DNA from: Haliclystus octoradiatus
Lineage: Eukaryota > Cnidaria > Staurozoa > Stauromedusae > Haliclystidae
Assembly: GCA_916610825.1 (NCBI GenBank)
Contig: OU744451.1
Span: 3,203,845-3,267,844, forward strand
Length of the DNA stretch: 64,000 nucleotides
Direction: 5' to 3'
How positions within the stretch are numbered: the stretch's first letter is position 1; every line of letters starts with the position of its first letter. Below are positions 10,464-21,613 of this stretch, piece after piece. The position numbers were made by a program, and so were the translations under genes. A model generated the notes under the pieces. The model did no database searches, had not been told where the DNA came from, and saw only the letters and a list, made by a program, of their open reading frames with translations.

Positions 10464-12238
10464 GTAGGTTGTTATTGCTCTGTATTGGAATCAATAGCCC
10501 TAGGACTTTTCTCCGCCCTGGAATTTTGTTAGCCAGTACCACTGGTCCAATTCATTCTCGAAAGATTAACGTCTGTGTTGCATGCTTTGTTATTCTGCTT
10601 CGTCACCTCTACGCGCCTGGGCGGCAAATAATTTAGGCATGAAATTTGCTTAGCAGCTATAAAGTCGCCCCATCACAGTCAAATAGATCATTTTCACAGC
10701 AAATTGTCTCATAGCTGCATCTTTAACAATTCACAGTTAAAAAACAGTTCTCCACAACTCAAATATATCACTTCTGCAGCAAATTGTCTTATAGCCGCAT
10801 CTTTGAGAAATTGCACCTATAAAAGTCAATTCTGTCCAGCTAAATAGGCCTAGATCTTTTCCACAGCAAATTATCTAAAAGACACATATCTGCTAAATCA
10901 CAGCATCTACTGTAATTGATCATCAGACAAACATCACTACGTTCCCCTATTTCATTCACTTTATTCACCAAGACTAGCTTCTGGAAACAACAATTATACC
11001 ATCTGATAGGTTATTAGATAGATAGATATCCGTTGGATAGATATTCAGATTATCGTCTGAAGATCGCAATTAAGCGTGCAAAACTGTGAGTAACGTTAAA
11101 AAACTTTGCCTCATCTTTGTCTCTTATTATACCATTTGATAGTAGATTAAATAGCTAGGTACTGTAGCTGATGTGAGACAATTAAGGCAAGTATGAAATC
11201 TTCTTGCGCATAGATAAAAACTAACGTCTGTTGACAGTGTCCGACAAAAGGTTTAGCCTTCCTGAATCTTGAAAAATATTGCTCATTTTCTTCTGAGTTT
11301 TTTGTTGAGGTTTGGCCTATTAATCAGAAAAATATAAGAAGCATGTTAATAAATCATGATGTTGTAAAACTACTCAGATCATTTATTGTAAATTCTATCA
11401 AAGAATGAATAACTGTTTAATGAGGGATGCAAAATGTGATTTGATTAATAATTAGCATGCGATAAATCGGCAAGTAAAAGATCACAGAGCGTATACATAA
11501 CCTGTTGTCACTGTAATACAGTCAAACCTGTTATAACGGTCACCTCTGTACAGCGGCCACCTGTCTATAGTGGTCACTCTTTCAATGTCAAAAATAGCAT
11601 TTTCTATTGAATCAAACCTGTATATAAAGGCCACCTGTCTATAATGGTCAATTCATCTACCTCTCTTAGCTGGCCGTTATATACAGGTTTGACTGTATAA
11701 TAACAATGATGATAATTGAATTTTTATGTATTTCCTGTATTAAACAGTTATTCAACCAATCATCAACAGTTCAGCATTAGACGCACCAACATCATCATTT
11801 ATCTCTCAAGAATGTGATACTGATATAAAATATCATACATCAAGTAAACAATGGAAAAAATTGATACCATCAAGAATTGAGAAAATAGTTAAACATTCAA
11901 AATTATCCTTTAAATCTGGTTATTTTAACATCAAGTATTATAATGGTTCGATTGAAAATCCAAAATTGAAGCAACTGATTAAAATTTGTTTTGAACCTGT
12001 TCGACTGTCATGGAGTAAAATAAAAAATTTAGTGAAATTAAATCGAATCTACGGTGCTTCGATGTATAACTTAAAAAATGTAAAACCTGAGGAATATATT
12101 ATAGGTTTTGCTATAGCTATTGAAATTGAAAGTAAAAATATTGCTTCAATATATGCCGCAGTAAAATCTCCTTTTATTGGATATAAATTAGTAGGAGTTG
12201 TACGTTGGAAAGGACAAGGTTATGATGAAACGCTATAG
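10305..12238 (+). CDS. Thrombospondin type 1 domain extracellular protein, 3' end of gene (two exons, partial)
   Basis: Exon 10305-10463 encodes one TSP1 repeat. After a 1284-base intron it joins exon 11748-12238, which ends with TAG. Both the exon end and the next exon start are in phase 1, so the frame is continuous (TNCK then VIQPIINSS). TSP1 modules are disulphide-bonded extracellular domains stacked on Trp and Arg, used in adhesion, matrix and guidance proteins. The last exon encodes about 163 residues without a domain I recognise, rich in Lys, Ile and Ser, ending WKGQGYDETL. An AATAAA follows 22 bases after the stop. Earlier exons, including any signal peptide, were not found in the window. 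Confidence 0.8.
10650..10910. repeat. Degenerate tandem repeat in the TSP1 intron, about 84 bp x 3
   Basis: CAGCAAATTGTCTCATAGCTGCATC recurs in degenerate form, with anchor CAGCAAATT at about 10697, 10778 and 10864, each followed by an A/T-rich half ending near TTCACAG or ATCACAG. Confidence 0.6.
11519..11695. mobile_element. pogo/Tc1-mariner-like MITE, 177 bp, in the TSP1 intron
   Basis: Ends CAGTCAAACCTGTTATAACG / complement, flanked by TA at 11517-11518 and 11696-11697. Same length as 9296-9472 with a modest number of differences. Confidence 0.82.
11748..12238 (+). CDS. Last exon of the TSP1 gene, unrecognised C-terminal region
   Basis: The acceptor TTAAACAG precedes TTATTCAACC. The frame stays open to TAG at 12236-12238. 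It has a single pair of cysteines and a dense middle (FNIKYYNGSIENPKLKQLI, VKPEEYIIGFAIAIEIESKN). No transmembrane segment is evident. I do not recognise the fold. Confidence 0.72.
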
Positions 12239-12260
12239 TACGAACAATGTTTCTAACACG

Positions 12261-12266
12261 AATAAA
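12261..12266 (+). terminator. Polyadenylation signal AATAAA
   Basis: Canonical AATAAA 22 bases after the stop of the TSP1 gene, followed by a T-rich stretch. Confidence 0.7.
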
Positions 12267-12702
12267 TTTGTACTGCTAGCAATGTTGTCTTAAAGAAAGC
12301 ATCAATTACTCCCTGTATTGGACGGAAGATTACAAAGAAATACAAACAAATATCATTACACAGGATAAAATTGTTTGAGTATTTAATTAAAATTTATCTT
12401 CCTTGTTTCTATTCCTCTTGTCCAGGACTCATATGCAAATTATTATATTATATTTCACAAAATGTAAATTATTCTAATAACTAAATTTCTTATTTAAAAA
12501 ATCTAAATATTTATTTATTGGCTATATACATTTATATCTAATTTCAACCATCTGAAATGTTTAACTTATGTTATGAAAATGTGTATTGTGCATTTCTAGC
12601 CTTACAATTATTTACAGATAATGTTCTGGCAAAATAGTTTTTTTCATTTTCCTTAACATCGATGCAATTGAATTATTTTTTCATTGTCGCCATCATCCAT
12701 GA
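12267..12702. other. Intergenic AT-rich spacer before the triplication
   Basis: Very AT-rich. I see no feature beyond the TSP1 gene 3' flank. The first duplicated base is about 12703. Confidence 0.5.
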
Positions 12703-13290
12703 TATTATGAGGGGGGTTGGAACTGGTTATCTAACCCAATCCTCCTGCAACAATCAGAGTCGAGCTACTTCATTGTCGATCAATCAAAAGAAGGCTCATA
12801 TTTTACAAAAATGTTCAAGGCAAAATGCAACTCATTTTGCCAGACAACATGAAAGACATAGGTATATTAATCTCCCACACGCCCCTCCAATGCACTAACC
12901 AACTAAATAACTGCCCTAGTGAAGAAAATAAAAGCTACTATCTTAACCGATTTGTTGTAAAGTGATAAATTGTAACACACCCACACAAATGTGTACACAG
13001 TGTGTAAAATAAGTGACCATTTATTTGGATCGGGTCTATTTAAATATTAGTTATTTAATTTCTATATAATCAGATTTTAAATTGCTACTTGGTAATAAAT
13101 TAGAGTATTGATAAATCATGTCCTGTTACAGGATTGCATAATCTTTTTTTCATGTTTTTGAATTGTAACGAAAATGTTTTGTTATCCTATACAATTATAC
13201 ATTTGATTTAATATAGCCTATTATATATCTTCATTCATTACTGAACACTTTAAATTCCTATAATAATCGATATTGGAATTATGTTGCATC

Positions 13291-13613
13291 CCAGGGGGGG
13301 TAACTTCCATTGCGCTTCGACGGGCCGTTCAAATGGAACTTTGACAGAATTACCATAAAAAATTTTCACATGATGAAAAAGATACCCCAAATATAATTTT
13401 ATGAATGGCAGATTGAATCAAAAGAGATTAAAGAAAAAAATTTCATATGCAAAATTTCTTGTATCATGAAAAACTTGCAAAGACGTCAAAAGGATACCTC
13501 AAAAAAAAATTATGCCTAAGCATACCCCAAAAATGTTTATGAATGTTGGGAAAGGTACCCTTTAATATTTGAACGTCCCCGTATACCCAAAGTATGGAAG
13601 TTACCCCCCGGGG
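13291..13613. mobile_element. hAT-like MITE of the CCCGGGGGGTAAC type (copy 1)
   Basis: Inverted ends CCAGGGGGGGTAACTTCCAT and complement. It is flanked by an 8-bp direct repeat GTTGCATC (13283-13290, 13614-13621), the target-site length of hAT elements. Interior subrepeats such as AAGATACCCCAAA occur. Non-coding. Confidence 0.85.
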
Positions 13614-15332
13614 GTTGCATCTTGTTTTTAATATTTCTAGACGTGCAATTTATACCAATTTCCAGAATTATTTCGAAAAAAAGACAGAATGATTATGAAT
13701 AAATTAGCTGTTTTTGATAGAAAAACAAAAGCTGCTCGTATAGCTATCAAGTTCGTCATGATTATATCCATATATTTATTCAGAATTTCTTAATCAAAAG
13801 GGTCGCATTGATTCATTGAGTAGAATATGTTTAGTATTATTTATGTTTATTTACGTCAAAGATATAAATAAATACAAGTATACCTGATGGCAATATTTAT
13901 GTATTCTCAGAATTCTGTGTTTTATATCAAGAAAAGGATTTACTTTTATAGAAAATGAATCTACTTTACCATACATTCGATCATAATATGAATTATATCC
14001 TAGTAAGAATTATTCGAATAATAGACAATTTATATTTTATTCTTATCGGACTAATACTGCCTTGTGATGAAATATGGTTGCTAATTTGTATTGATTGGTA
14101 TATCAACGCAGAGAGCTCGTAATTATGTATATATATTTATTCGAAGATTTTGCCATTCCTAATTATTATTTGGATCTCGTTCTTCTTTCTTATTTGGATA
14201 TCATTTGGAAATGGTAAGATATATTCAATAAATAGCAGATGCCCACTGTGATCGACTATTAGCATGTGGAAACTTTAACCGTTTTTTATTTTTGTAGCAT
14301 AAGCTTTGTTATATTGATTTCCACCGGCTCCACTTCTCCAAATTATTTAAATGTGTTTGAATTCACCATATTGTTTCCTCATTGAATCGAATTGAAAAAT
14401 TTTTTCGAACGCTAGAAATATTATAATTGTTATTTATCATAAATCATACGCTTGTTTTTCAATTCCATTTTAATTTTTTTGAATTAGATATACTTAAATC
14501 TAACTTCATTATGTTGATCAACGATAAGAAAATACACACTATTTCAGTCTCGGAACTGTAATGCAAAACATTATATCTTGTTCTTATCGCTAATCAATAT
14601 AATACAATTTTAATCTTAATAACTTTTATACAATATATACGTAAATTATAGACGTAGAATCTGAAAACCAACACATGCCCGCTTCTAAATCAAATTTTTC
14701 ATATTGTTATGTTTAATTATAAATTATATAAATACTCTTGTGCAATGCATCGATTAACTCTGTCGGAATTCTGTAATTTTAAATTGCCATGTGCCCGCCT
14801 TAATAATCTCATCGTACTTTGAATTTTTTTCGAATCAGTCAAACGCGACGTCATTTTAAAATTTTCTTGGAAGTTCTTATATTTTTCTGCCCTGCGCTAG
14901 ATTGTTGGTTTCGTCTCCACGTCTGGCCTGCGTAGCTTTGATATCAAAACAGATTGTTTATATCAACGCCCCCATAGATTATACAGTGAAGTAACCCTTT
15001 TAAAAGAAGTGAAATGTTGTATTTCAATATTAAGAAAAGTAATAAACGGCATTATATTTTGTTGCATTAATTAATTCAGGATTTAAAATATGTTTCATTC
15101 TCAAATCGTTTGTGCACCACTCTAGATTGCTGATTTCACTACTATATATACGTCTATGTTTCTTTGATCTCAAAACATAGTTTGTTTGGTTTAGTTATCG
15201 TAGTATTTCAATGCAATTCAGTATTTTGTATTATTTAATTGTACTTATCATAAAACTAATTGACTGGTCTAGTTTTACTAGTTTAATTTTTTTCCTCGCA
15301 GCTTCAATTCAAATAAAAAAATGCTTCCTGTG

Positions 15333-15737
15333 AATAATAATAATAATAATTATAACTAAATTTCTATAGCGCTCTTACTATTATTAATCCAAGAGCGCAT
15401 TACAATATTCTAAGCGTATAATGAGAATTTTTTTTTTTTTCTTTATTTTTTTCATTTTTTTTTTAGGAACTGTAAATTGAAATAAAATGTTGATCTTATA
15501 TAAATATAAATATAAATTTTTCATTAAGAATAAATGGGTTTTTGTTTCTGACTTGAATTCATCCAATGTGTAGCAGTTTAAAATTTGACAAGGTAGTGGA
15601 TTCCAGTGTTTTGGCGCTAAATATGAAAAGGATCTTTCACCGTATGATTTTAATTTGAAGCATGGTCGGTGAAGTAGATTTTTGTTACTTGAGCGTAGAG
15701 TTCTTTTTGTAGTGTATGGAAGTATAAGATCTTTCAT
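15333..15737 (-). mobile_element. LINE 3' end fragment (copy 1)
   Basis: On the minus strand the peptide MKDLILPYTTKRTLRSSN, KSYGERSFSYLAPKHWNPLP and DEFKSETKTHLFL is the very C-terminus of CR1/L2-like LINE proteins (usual wording: P.T..LRSS, YG.RSF...AP..WN.LP, FK..LKTHLF). It is followed by a 3' UTR with AGAGCGCTATAGAAATTTAG and an (ATT)n tail at 15333-15350. 5'-truncated. Confidence 0.85.
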
Positions 15738-15806
15738 TCCACTTTCGATTTTATATACCCGCTAAACGATCAACCTATGACTAAATTGTGAAAATCAATT
15801 TGTTAA

Positions 15807-16616
15807 AGGGAGAATACTGACCGGGGAACGTTGCGCGCGGAACTTGAATTCTTCATACCAAATTCAAGTACTCGTTTTGAAACAGAGTCGGCCTCGCCTT
15901 AATTCTATTGTTTTGAACGAAATAATCAAAAGCACGAGACAGGAACAAATGTCGAAGCCGTGAACTCGTGACAATCATCAACGAATCAATGTTTTTGAAC
16001 AACGATTTATTCCATGCATTTAACTCAGATTCGCATAGTTTTATTGAATTATCACATTAGTTTGCTTTTGGTATATTTATCCTTGGTTATATTTACTGAA
16101 GTTGCCTTGTTATTAGTTGGCAAGCTTTTATGGACCGATCGTTACATCAAAAACATGAAAAAGAACGATAGTCGATACGCAAGATGACCTAAGATGTCAA
16201 GAAACACAAGGATTTGGCTTTATAACGAAAATAAAAATGTTAAACAAGGTTCTTGTTTAGTGTTACTTTCGTTCAACATATCAATCGAACTGATCGAACT
16301 AAAACCGCTTCTGCACATCATACTTTTTATACTGTTGATCACATAGTAAACAATACATTAAAGTCCAGAACGTGATAAAATAAGTACGTAGTATAGCTCC
16401 CAAATTGCGATTTTAATTTGTTCATTTGAAATGCTTTACCATAAAATCAACATACGGCCAGAATAATAAAACGAAGCTCACCTAGAAAAAACCTTGGGGC
16501 TGGTACGCAGGCTAGCTAGGAACTCACACGCACGGCAGCTTTCCTCAAGGCTTTGTTTAAATTGATGACGTATGAGTTGGTTGAGCGCGCAATGTTCCCC
16601 GGTCAGTATTCTCCCT
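15807..16616. mobile_element. TTAA-target (piggyBac-like) non-autonomous element, only in copy 1
   Basis: 810 bp with inverted ends AGGGAGAATACTGACCGGGG / complement, flanked by TTAA at 15803-15806 and 16617-16620. Copies 2 and 3 read straight through a single TTAA at the same place (25188-25191 and offset), so the insertion and its target duplication are read directly. No ORF of note. A shorter relative lies at 50120-50325. Confidence 0.9.
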
Positions 16617-16617
16617 T

Positions 16618-16913
16618 TAAGCCTGGTTTTCATATAGCAAGTTTGCCTGCGTCGTTGCCTGCGGCATTTGCCTGGGTCACAGCCGTAGACATTTAATGAT
16701 CTTTTTTCTATTGTTTCGACCGGATATCATTAGTCTTGCCTGTGTCATTTCAAAGTTGAACTCACTCCAACTTTGAAATCAGTCAGGCAAGACAAATGAT
16801 ATCCGGTCGAAACAATAGAAAAAAGATCATTAAATGTCTACGGCTGTGACCCAGGTAAATGTCGCAGGCAACGACGCAGGCAAATTTGCTATATGGAAAC
16901 CAGGCTTTAACTC
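16618..16913. mobile_element. Palindromic MITE, AAGCCTGGTTTCCATATAGC type (copy 1)
   Basis: Almost the whole element is an inverted repeat around about 16760: GCCTGGTTTTCATATAGC at the left, GCTATATGGAAACCAGGC at the right, with long internal arms (GACATTTAATGATCTTTTTT and complement). Copies 2 and 3 keep only part of it (about 25190-25311, 33745-33866). Confidence 0.85.
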
Positions 16914-17360
16914 CATAATAGGAATTAAAGGTTATTTCAACGTAAATACTTGCTTTAACTCCTGACAACGGATTGTCTGTATTGTATTATTTCGCCAGTG
17001 AAATGTACATAGGTCACATAGGTCGCAGCCAGAACACACATATACAGATATACAAATATAGAAATAATTTATTAACAAACAGACAATACTATTAATATCA
17101 AGATCAATTTCAAGCGAAAGAGAATAAGTTTAAAGTTGAAATGGTATGTTTAATACAGAAATTAATCTAATTTGTAAAATTTATTGTATCATAATAACAA
17201 TAGACCAATTCAAGAAAGAAATCACGTGAAACCTAGGGGTGCTTATATCACATGACTCGCGTAAAATATCAAATGAACTACTGCAAATTATAGCAATTAC
17301 ATGTAGGTTTATGTTCAAGTTTATTTTTCTACATATTTTTTATATAGTCAAGTCACAAAA

Positions 17361-17788
17361 ATCCTTTAAAATGCTACCCAAAAAGGCCAGGGAGGGTACT
17401 TCCATGAAGGCTCTGTAATGTTCTTATGTTATTAAATACGAGGTAAGTAGAAGACAGAGCCACGAGACACGTGTTGTTAGTCAGCCATCTTAGTGTGTCT
17501 AATGACTTAAGCGTAAGAGGTCTGGTAATGGACTAATAGTGACAAGATAATTTATGTCTAATTATATAAGAATACTACAGGCTCTATCCGGGGATGTTTC
17601 GTTTTTATGGGTAAAAATTCGAATCCTGTTTTCAATTTTCAGCCTTCAAATTCAGTTTTTCCCAAATTCTCTAGAAAATCGAAATGGGACCCAAAACGTT
17701 TAATATTCTGAAATTTCTCAGCTGGAGTTTGGACCCAAAAAAATTGGCGCGTCCCCGTATAGCAGCAGTATGGGAGTTACCCCCCGGG
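17361..17788. mobile_element. Left-truncated CCCGGGGGG-type MITE with an insertion (copy 1)
   Basis: The right end GGGAGTTACCCCCCGGG is kept. The left end is missing, and about 365 bases present in copies 2 and 3 just before are absent. A smaller element sits inside at 17415-17578. Confidence 0.75.
17415..17578. mobile_element. 164-bp MITE inserted in another MITE, only in copy 1
   Basis: Ends GTAATGTTCTTATGTT and the complement of TATATAAGAATACTAC form imperfect inverted repeats. It is flanked by AGGCTCT at 17408-17414 and 17579-17585. Copy 3 has the uninterrupted site AAGGCTCTATCCGGGG, which confirms insertion. Confidence 0.85.
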
Positions 17789-18015
17789 AAATACTGTTGA
17801 GTCTTGCAAAAATTAGATTTAGTTTCTGTAGCTTTTCACCACAGTTGGGACACTGTTCACATTTTACACGGCAATCCATGTATTTCCATATAAGCCAGAT
17901 AATACATTAAACTGTAGTAATACTACGAGTGGTTTGGGTTTCATGGCTTTTTGTGAAGTTAACATTAGAATTATATAGCATTTCTTGAAAGGGATACAAG
18001 ACAATAGTGTCACTC

Positions 18016-18548
18016 TTACTTATACCGAAATACATCAATGAATAACTTAGACTTCATTGAGTCAGTTTGCACGTTTAATGTGGGGTGCAACTCCATGATG
18101 GCTAGCTTGTCTTGTATAAGGCAATCAAATTTTTTGACAAATGTACACATGCTTTTTTCGTTTACAACGCTATGTCCGTGACTTCTTAGATATGCGCCGA
18201 CAGTCGACACCTTGATAAATATTTTGACGAGTATAGCCAACATTTACAGTACACGAGTCACACTTCAAAAAATCTACAACGAATTGCTTAGTCAGTAGCC
18301 AGGCCTTAGCTCACGTACTCTTGAATCATCTATTAACTTTTTACTTGGTTTAACTGGTCTGTAATTGAACGAATTTTTCAACTTTTTACGAATTTCAGCA
18401 TTCCTTGGAAATTTATGCAATTATATTCCTGGAGAATAGGAGGTATTTTGTGCAGCTGACATTGTTTGGATAACCAGCAACACGGTATTTCCCCCCTCTA
18501 CGAACAGCATTCAATCCTGAATTTGACATATCTCCCTCGTCCGCCATG
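18016..18548 (-). pseudogene. THAP / P-element-like transposase relic (copy 1)
   Basis: Read on the minus strand from MADEGD, the text runs RRGGKYRVAGYPNNVSC and then, in a shifted frame, NTSYSPGI, a stop, LHKFPRNAEIRKKLKNSF. This is the start of a THAP zinc-finger domain (C-x2-4-C ... SYSPGISxHxFP...R..W), with the first Cys replaced by Arg, the usual Trp replaced by Leu, and broken frames. Further downstream VKIFIKVSTVGAYLRSHGH and KKFDCLIQ resemble the C-terminal end of P-element-type transposases. The long centre is missing, so this is an internally deleted relic. The C-terminal assignment is weaker than the THAP one. Confidence 0.6.
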
Positions 18549-19152
18549 ATAACACTTCGACCGCGCTTAGAAAACATTGTCAAAAATGAGTCTGCAAACC
18601 TTGTGACGTCACGCAAATCGGAAAAATGGCTCACAAAAAACAGCAAAAACAGCTATTTCAAACGTAATTTTGAAAAGTTTATCAAAATATAATGTCGATA
18701 ATATTCATATCATTCGAATCAGCGCAGAAAATTCTACAAAATTACCTGATAATACGGAAGGGTGAAATTTCGATGCATAGGCCCTTTAATGCCTTCATTT
18801 AAAGCACTCACTGTCTCCTAAGTGAATTCTGTATCTTGTCCTTAAATTGCAGTATATTGTTAGGAGTCTTACTGTTGTCAAGAAATGGCTTATCTACTTC
18901 TACATTATTATTAATGTTAGATAAAATTTTCAAAAACATAATATTAATTAATGTTACAGGATAAGCTAAATTTAAAAAGTAGGCTTCACTCTATGACCAT
19001 TTAACATCAAAACGCTCTTGTTATAAGATAATCGATGCGGTCGATTGAGCATTGTCCATACAAGTCCTTACTTATACGGGTCATCTACCTGACTTGATTG
19101 TGCAGTACCAGTCCTTAATCTGTTGATTTATGAAAAACATGGTAAAAAGTAA

Positions 19153-19793
19153 TGTAGACGGTGTCGCCCTACCGAAGGCACCCGTACCACTCCTTTATTT
19201 TTTGATTGATTGATTGAAAACATTTACTTCCGTAAAACAACAATGATTGCGATTTACTTACAGAAATTGAATAATAGATTGACTAATAAGTAAGGTATAT
19301 TTACACATATTTGAGATAATCTGTTAGATTCTCAGAATTAAGTCTAACTTTAAAAGTATATAAATTAGGGGCACAGCGAGTTTCAACTGATAAAGAATTG
19401 AATATAAAGAATTGTATTTATACATCGTACAGAGAAAGAATTACGATAAAGATTAGTGTTACATTTCGGCATTAATAGGCGTCCATGTGATGAAATTATT
19501 TCTAGATTAGTGGCTTATTCGCTGATAGTAATGATTTTAAACGCTGCATATCAATTTCAACAGATTTCATGGAAGATTTCATTTCTCGATTGTCAATGCG
19601 CAACGATGCGTCGCAGCTACTCACAATACAATTCCCTCTGGACCATTCCATCTGCCATCCTCAGATGGTACTCATTTGATGTTTCAGATAAAGTCAAGGC
19701 TGAGTTGACCTTAAGGGGATTTGAACCACAGTCGATCAGATATGATCCAATCTGAAGTTCAGTTGCTCTGCCATCTGAGATAATCCTCCTCGC
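19153..19793 (-). mobile_element. tRNA-derived SINE (copy 1)
   Basis: On the minus strand the head reads TTATCTCAGATGGCAGAGCA (pol III A-box region), and GGTTCAAATCC at 19716-19726 is a full B-box. The body is shared with 54632-54908 (CATCAAATGAGTACCATCTG, GGACGCCTATTAATGCCG), and the 3' end reads GTGGTACGGGTGCCTTCGGT ... ACACCGTCTACATT. It is longer than the 54.6-kb copy, probably through an internal insertion. Confidence 0.8.
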
Positions 19794-21053
19794 AGACATG
19801 GTATACTAGATTGATTGACATTATCGTGTAACATAATCCTGACAAATTATGAATAATTCTGCTCTTGCATTTCTGTTGTGAATTCAAGATATGGTATATA
19901 CTATTCAATGTTGTCAAAATATTTTTCTAGTTTTCTCTTCTAGAGATCGAAACGTTGCAATTCTCAGTGTTTTACTAAGAAGCTTCAAATAAATAATTGA
20001 TCTTTGCTGGCATTCTGCAATTACAATTACCATATTTACAATTCTGTAAAATAACATATGTTTGTTGAATCATTATATGAAGTCTCGTAAATTTCTACTC
20101 AAGGACTCAAATCCACATAGTTTATAGGGAAGATCTATTTTCTATATTTGAGAAATGTTTTATTGGAATAATATGATCACAAGAAGATTTGTGCTTAAAA
20201 TAAGAAGATAATTTCTTCAACGTTTTTATTCATTAGAAATATATAAGTCACGTGCCTTAAAATGGAAATCAATTATATTTTACGTGTAGTGCAGGAAACA
20301 GCCTCGTTTCCATATTAGTACATTAGCCTCGTAAAATAATTAATTAACATATATAACGTAATTATAGCTGACAAAGTTGATTGAGGTCAGTCGATGTAAG
20401 CTCAAGCTAAGAGGCAGTTATATATATTTACCGATATCAATAAACACAACAACATGAATCGTTTTGTCGTTATTGATATGCCTACTACATACGAAATTAT
20501 AAAATGCAATTTATTAATACTTTCAACTGTACACCCCTGTTGGCCGTGCCAATGGTTTTTTTTATGACAAGAATAATTTTTCAAGATTATAAAGAAACTT
20601 TGGTGACAATTATTTATTTACAAACGGATGTGCAACAATTAACAAAAATATTGTTCTGAGGTGCAAATGCTGTAATTAATTATGTAGAGAAAAAATTCCA
20701 GCCCGCATGTCTTAAAAGCATGTTTAAAAGTAGAATGCCGTAAATACACACACTAAATGTAATATATAATGCATGTAATATTTTTTCTCAAGTCATATTT
20801 TTAATTTGAATTTTTTGAAAACGATCGAGTGATAAGTTATCAGTCTTACTTCCATTTAAGGGCAGGTATAGCTTATCGTATTATGATTATAAGATTGGAG
20901 TCGCTATTCAATGGACCCTGATCCACTACTCGGGACCCTACAACTGTGATATTCCGTATAAATTATTAATCAACACCCTACCTTCTTCCTGATGTAGCCG
21001 GTTCTTTTTATATGCAGTGGATTTTTTTCGCTGAGAGCAATGACTTAATAAGG

Positions 21054-21232
21054 GATTACATCACTCTTGTGAGTGGGTTATCGGAGTTTACATTTACGAG
21101 TTCACTAACAACAAACTCGAAATCCATATCGTAAACGAGGCGACCTCGTTTACGATATGGATTTCGAGTTTGTTGTTAGAGAACGAGTGGATCTAAATTT
21201 CGATGGACCACACGATCAAGAGTGATGTAATC
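21054..21232. mobile_element. MITE with a perfect 36-bp-arm palindrome (copy 1)
   Basis: Outer inverted ends GATTACATCACTCTTG / CAAGAGTGATGTAATC (21054-21069, 21217-21232). The core 21105-21179 has two exactly complementary 36-base arms separated by CGA, which would fold into a cruciform or hairpin. The same element repeats in copies 2 and 3. A relative with changed interior lies at 49998-50616. Confidence 0.88.
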
Positions 21233-21613
21233 ATTTTAATAACATGTCACATAACCTTTGTCTGGAACATTAATTATCTCTCATCAATTTCACTACAACA
21301 ATGATTTGTTTTCTAATTTAATGGGTCATTGACTTTTCATTAATACAATTTGAATGAAATTGTTACGAATATCATTTAAATATATAAAGCGAAAAATTCA
21401 ACAGAACTGTTGTTCAAATATGTTTGCAATATCAGAAGTATAGTAAAAGTTACATCTGAATATAGCAAATCCCAAGAAGTTACTTTTTTAATTTCTCAAT
21501 TGAATTTTCAATTACAGAGTATACATTTAAATTGATTTTATGAAAAAATATTCAATCTGTCGCAGCTAGTCGCCATTTTCAAAACATGTGTTCTTGCTGT
21601 TTGGTTAAACTGT

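Noticed and set aside
12662..12898. Open frame repeated three times at the start of each unit
   Set aside because: It is repeated only because the unit is. No domain, and copy 1 extends across the duplication border.
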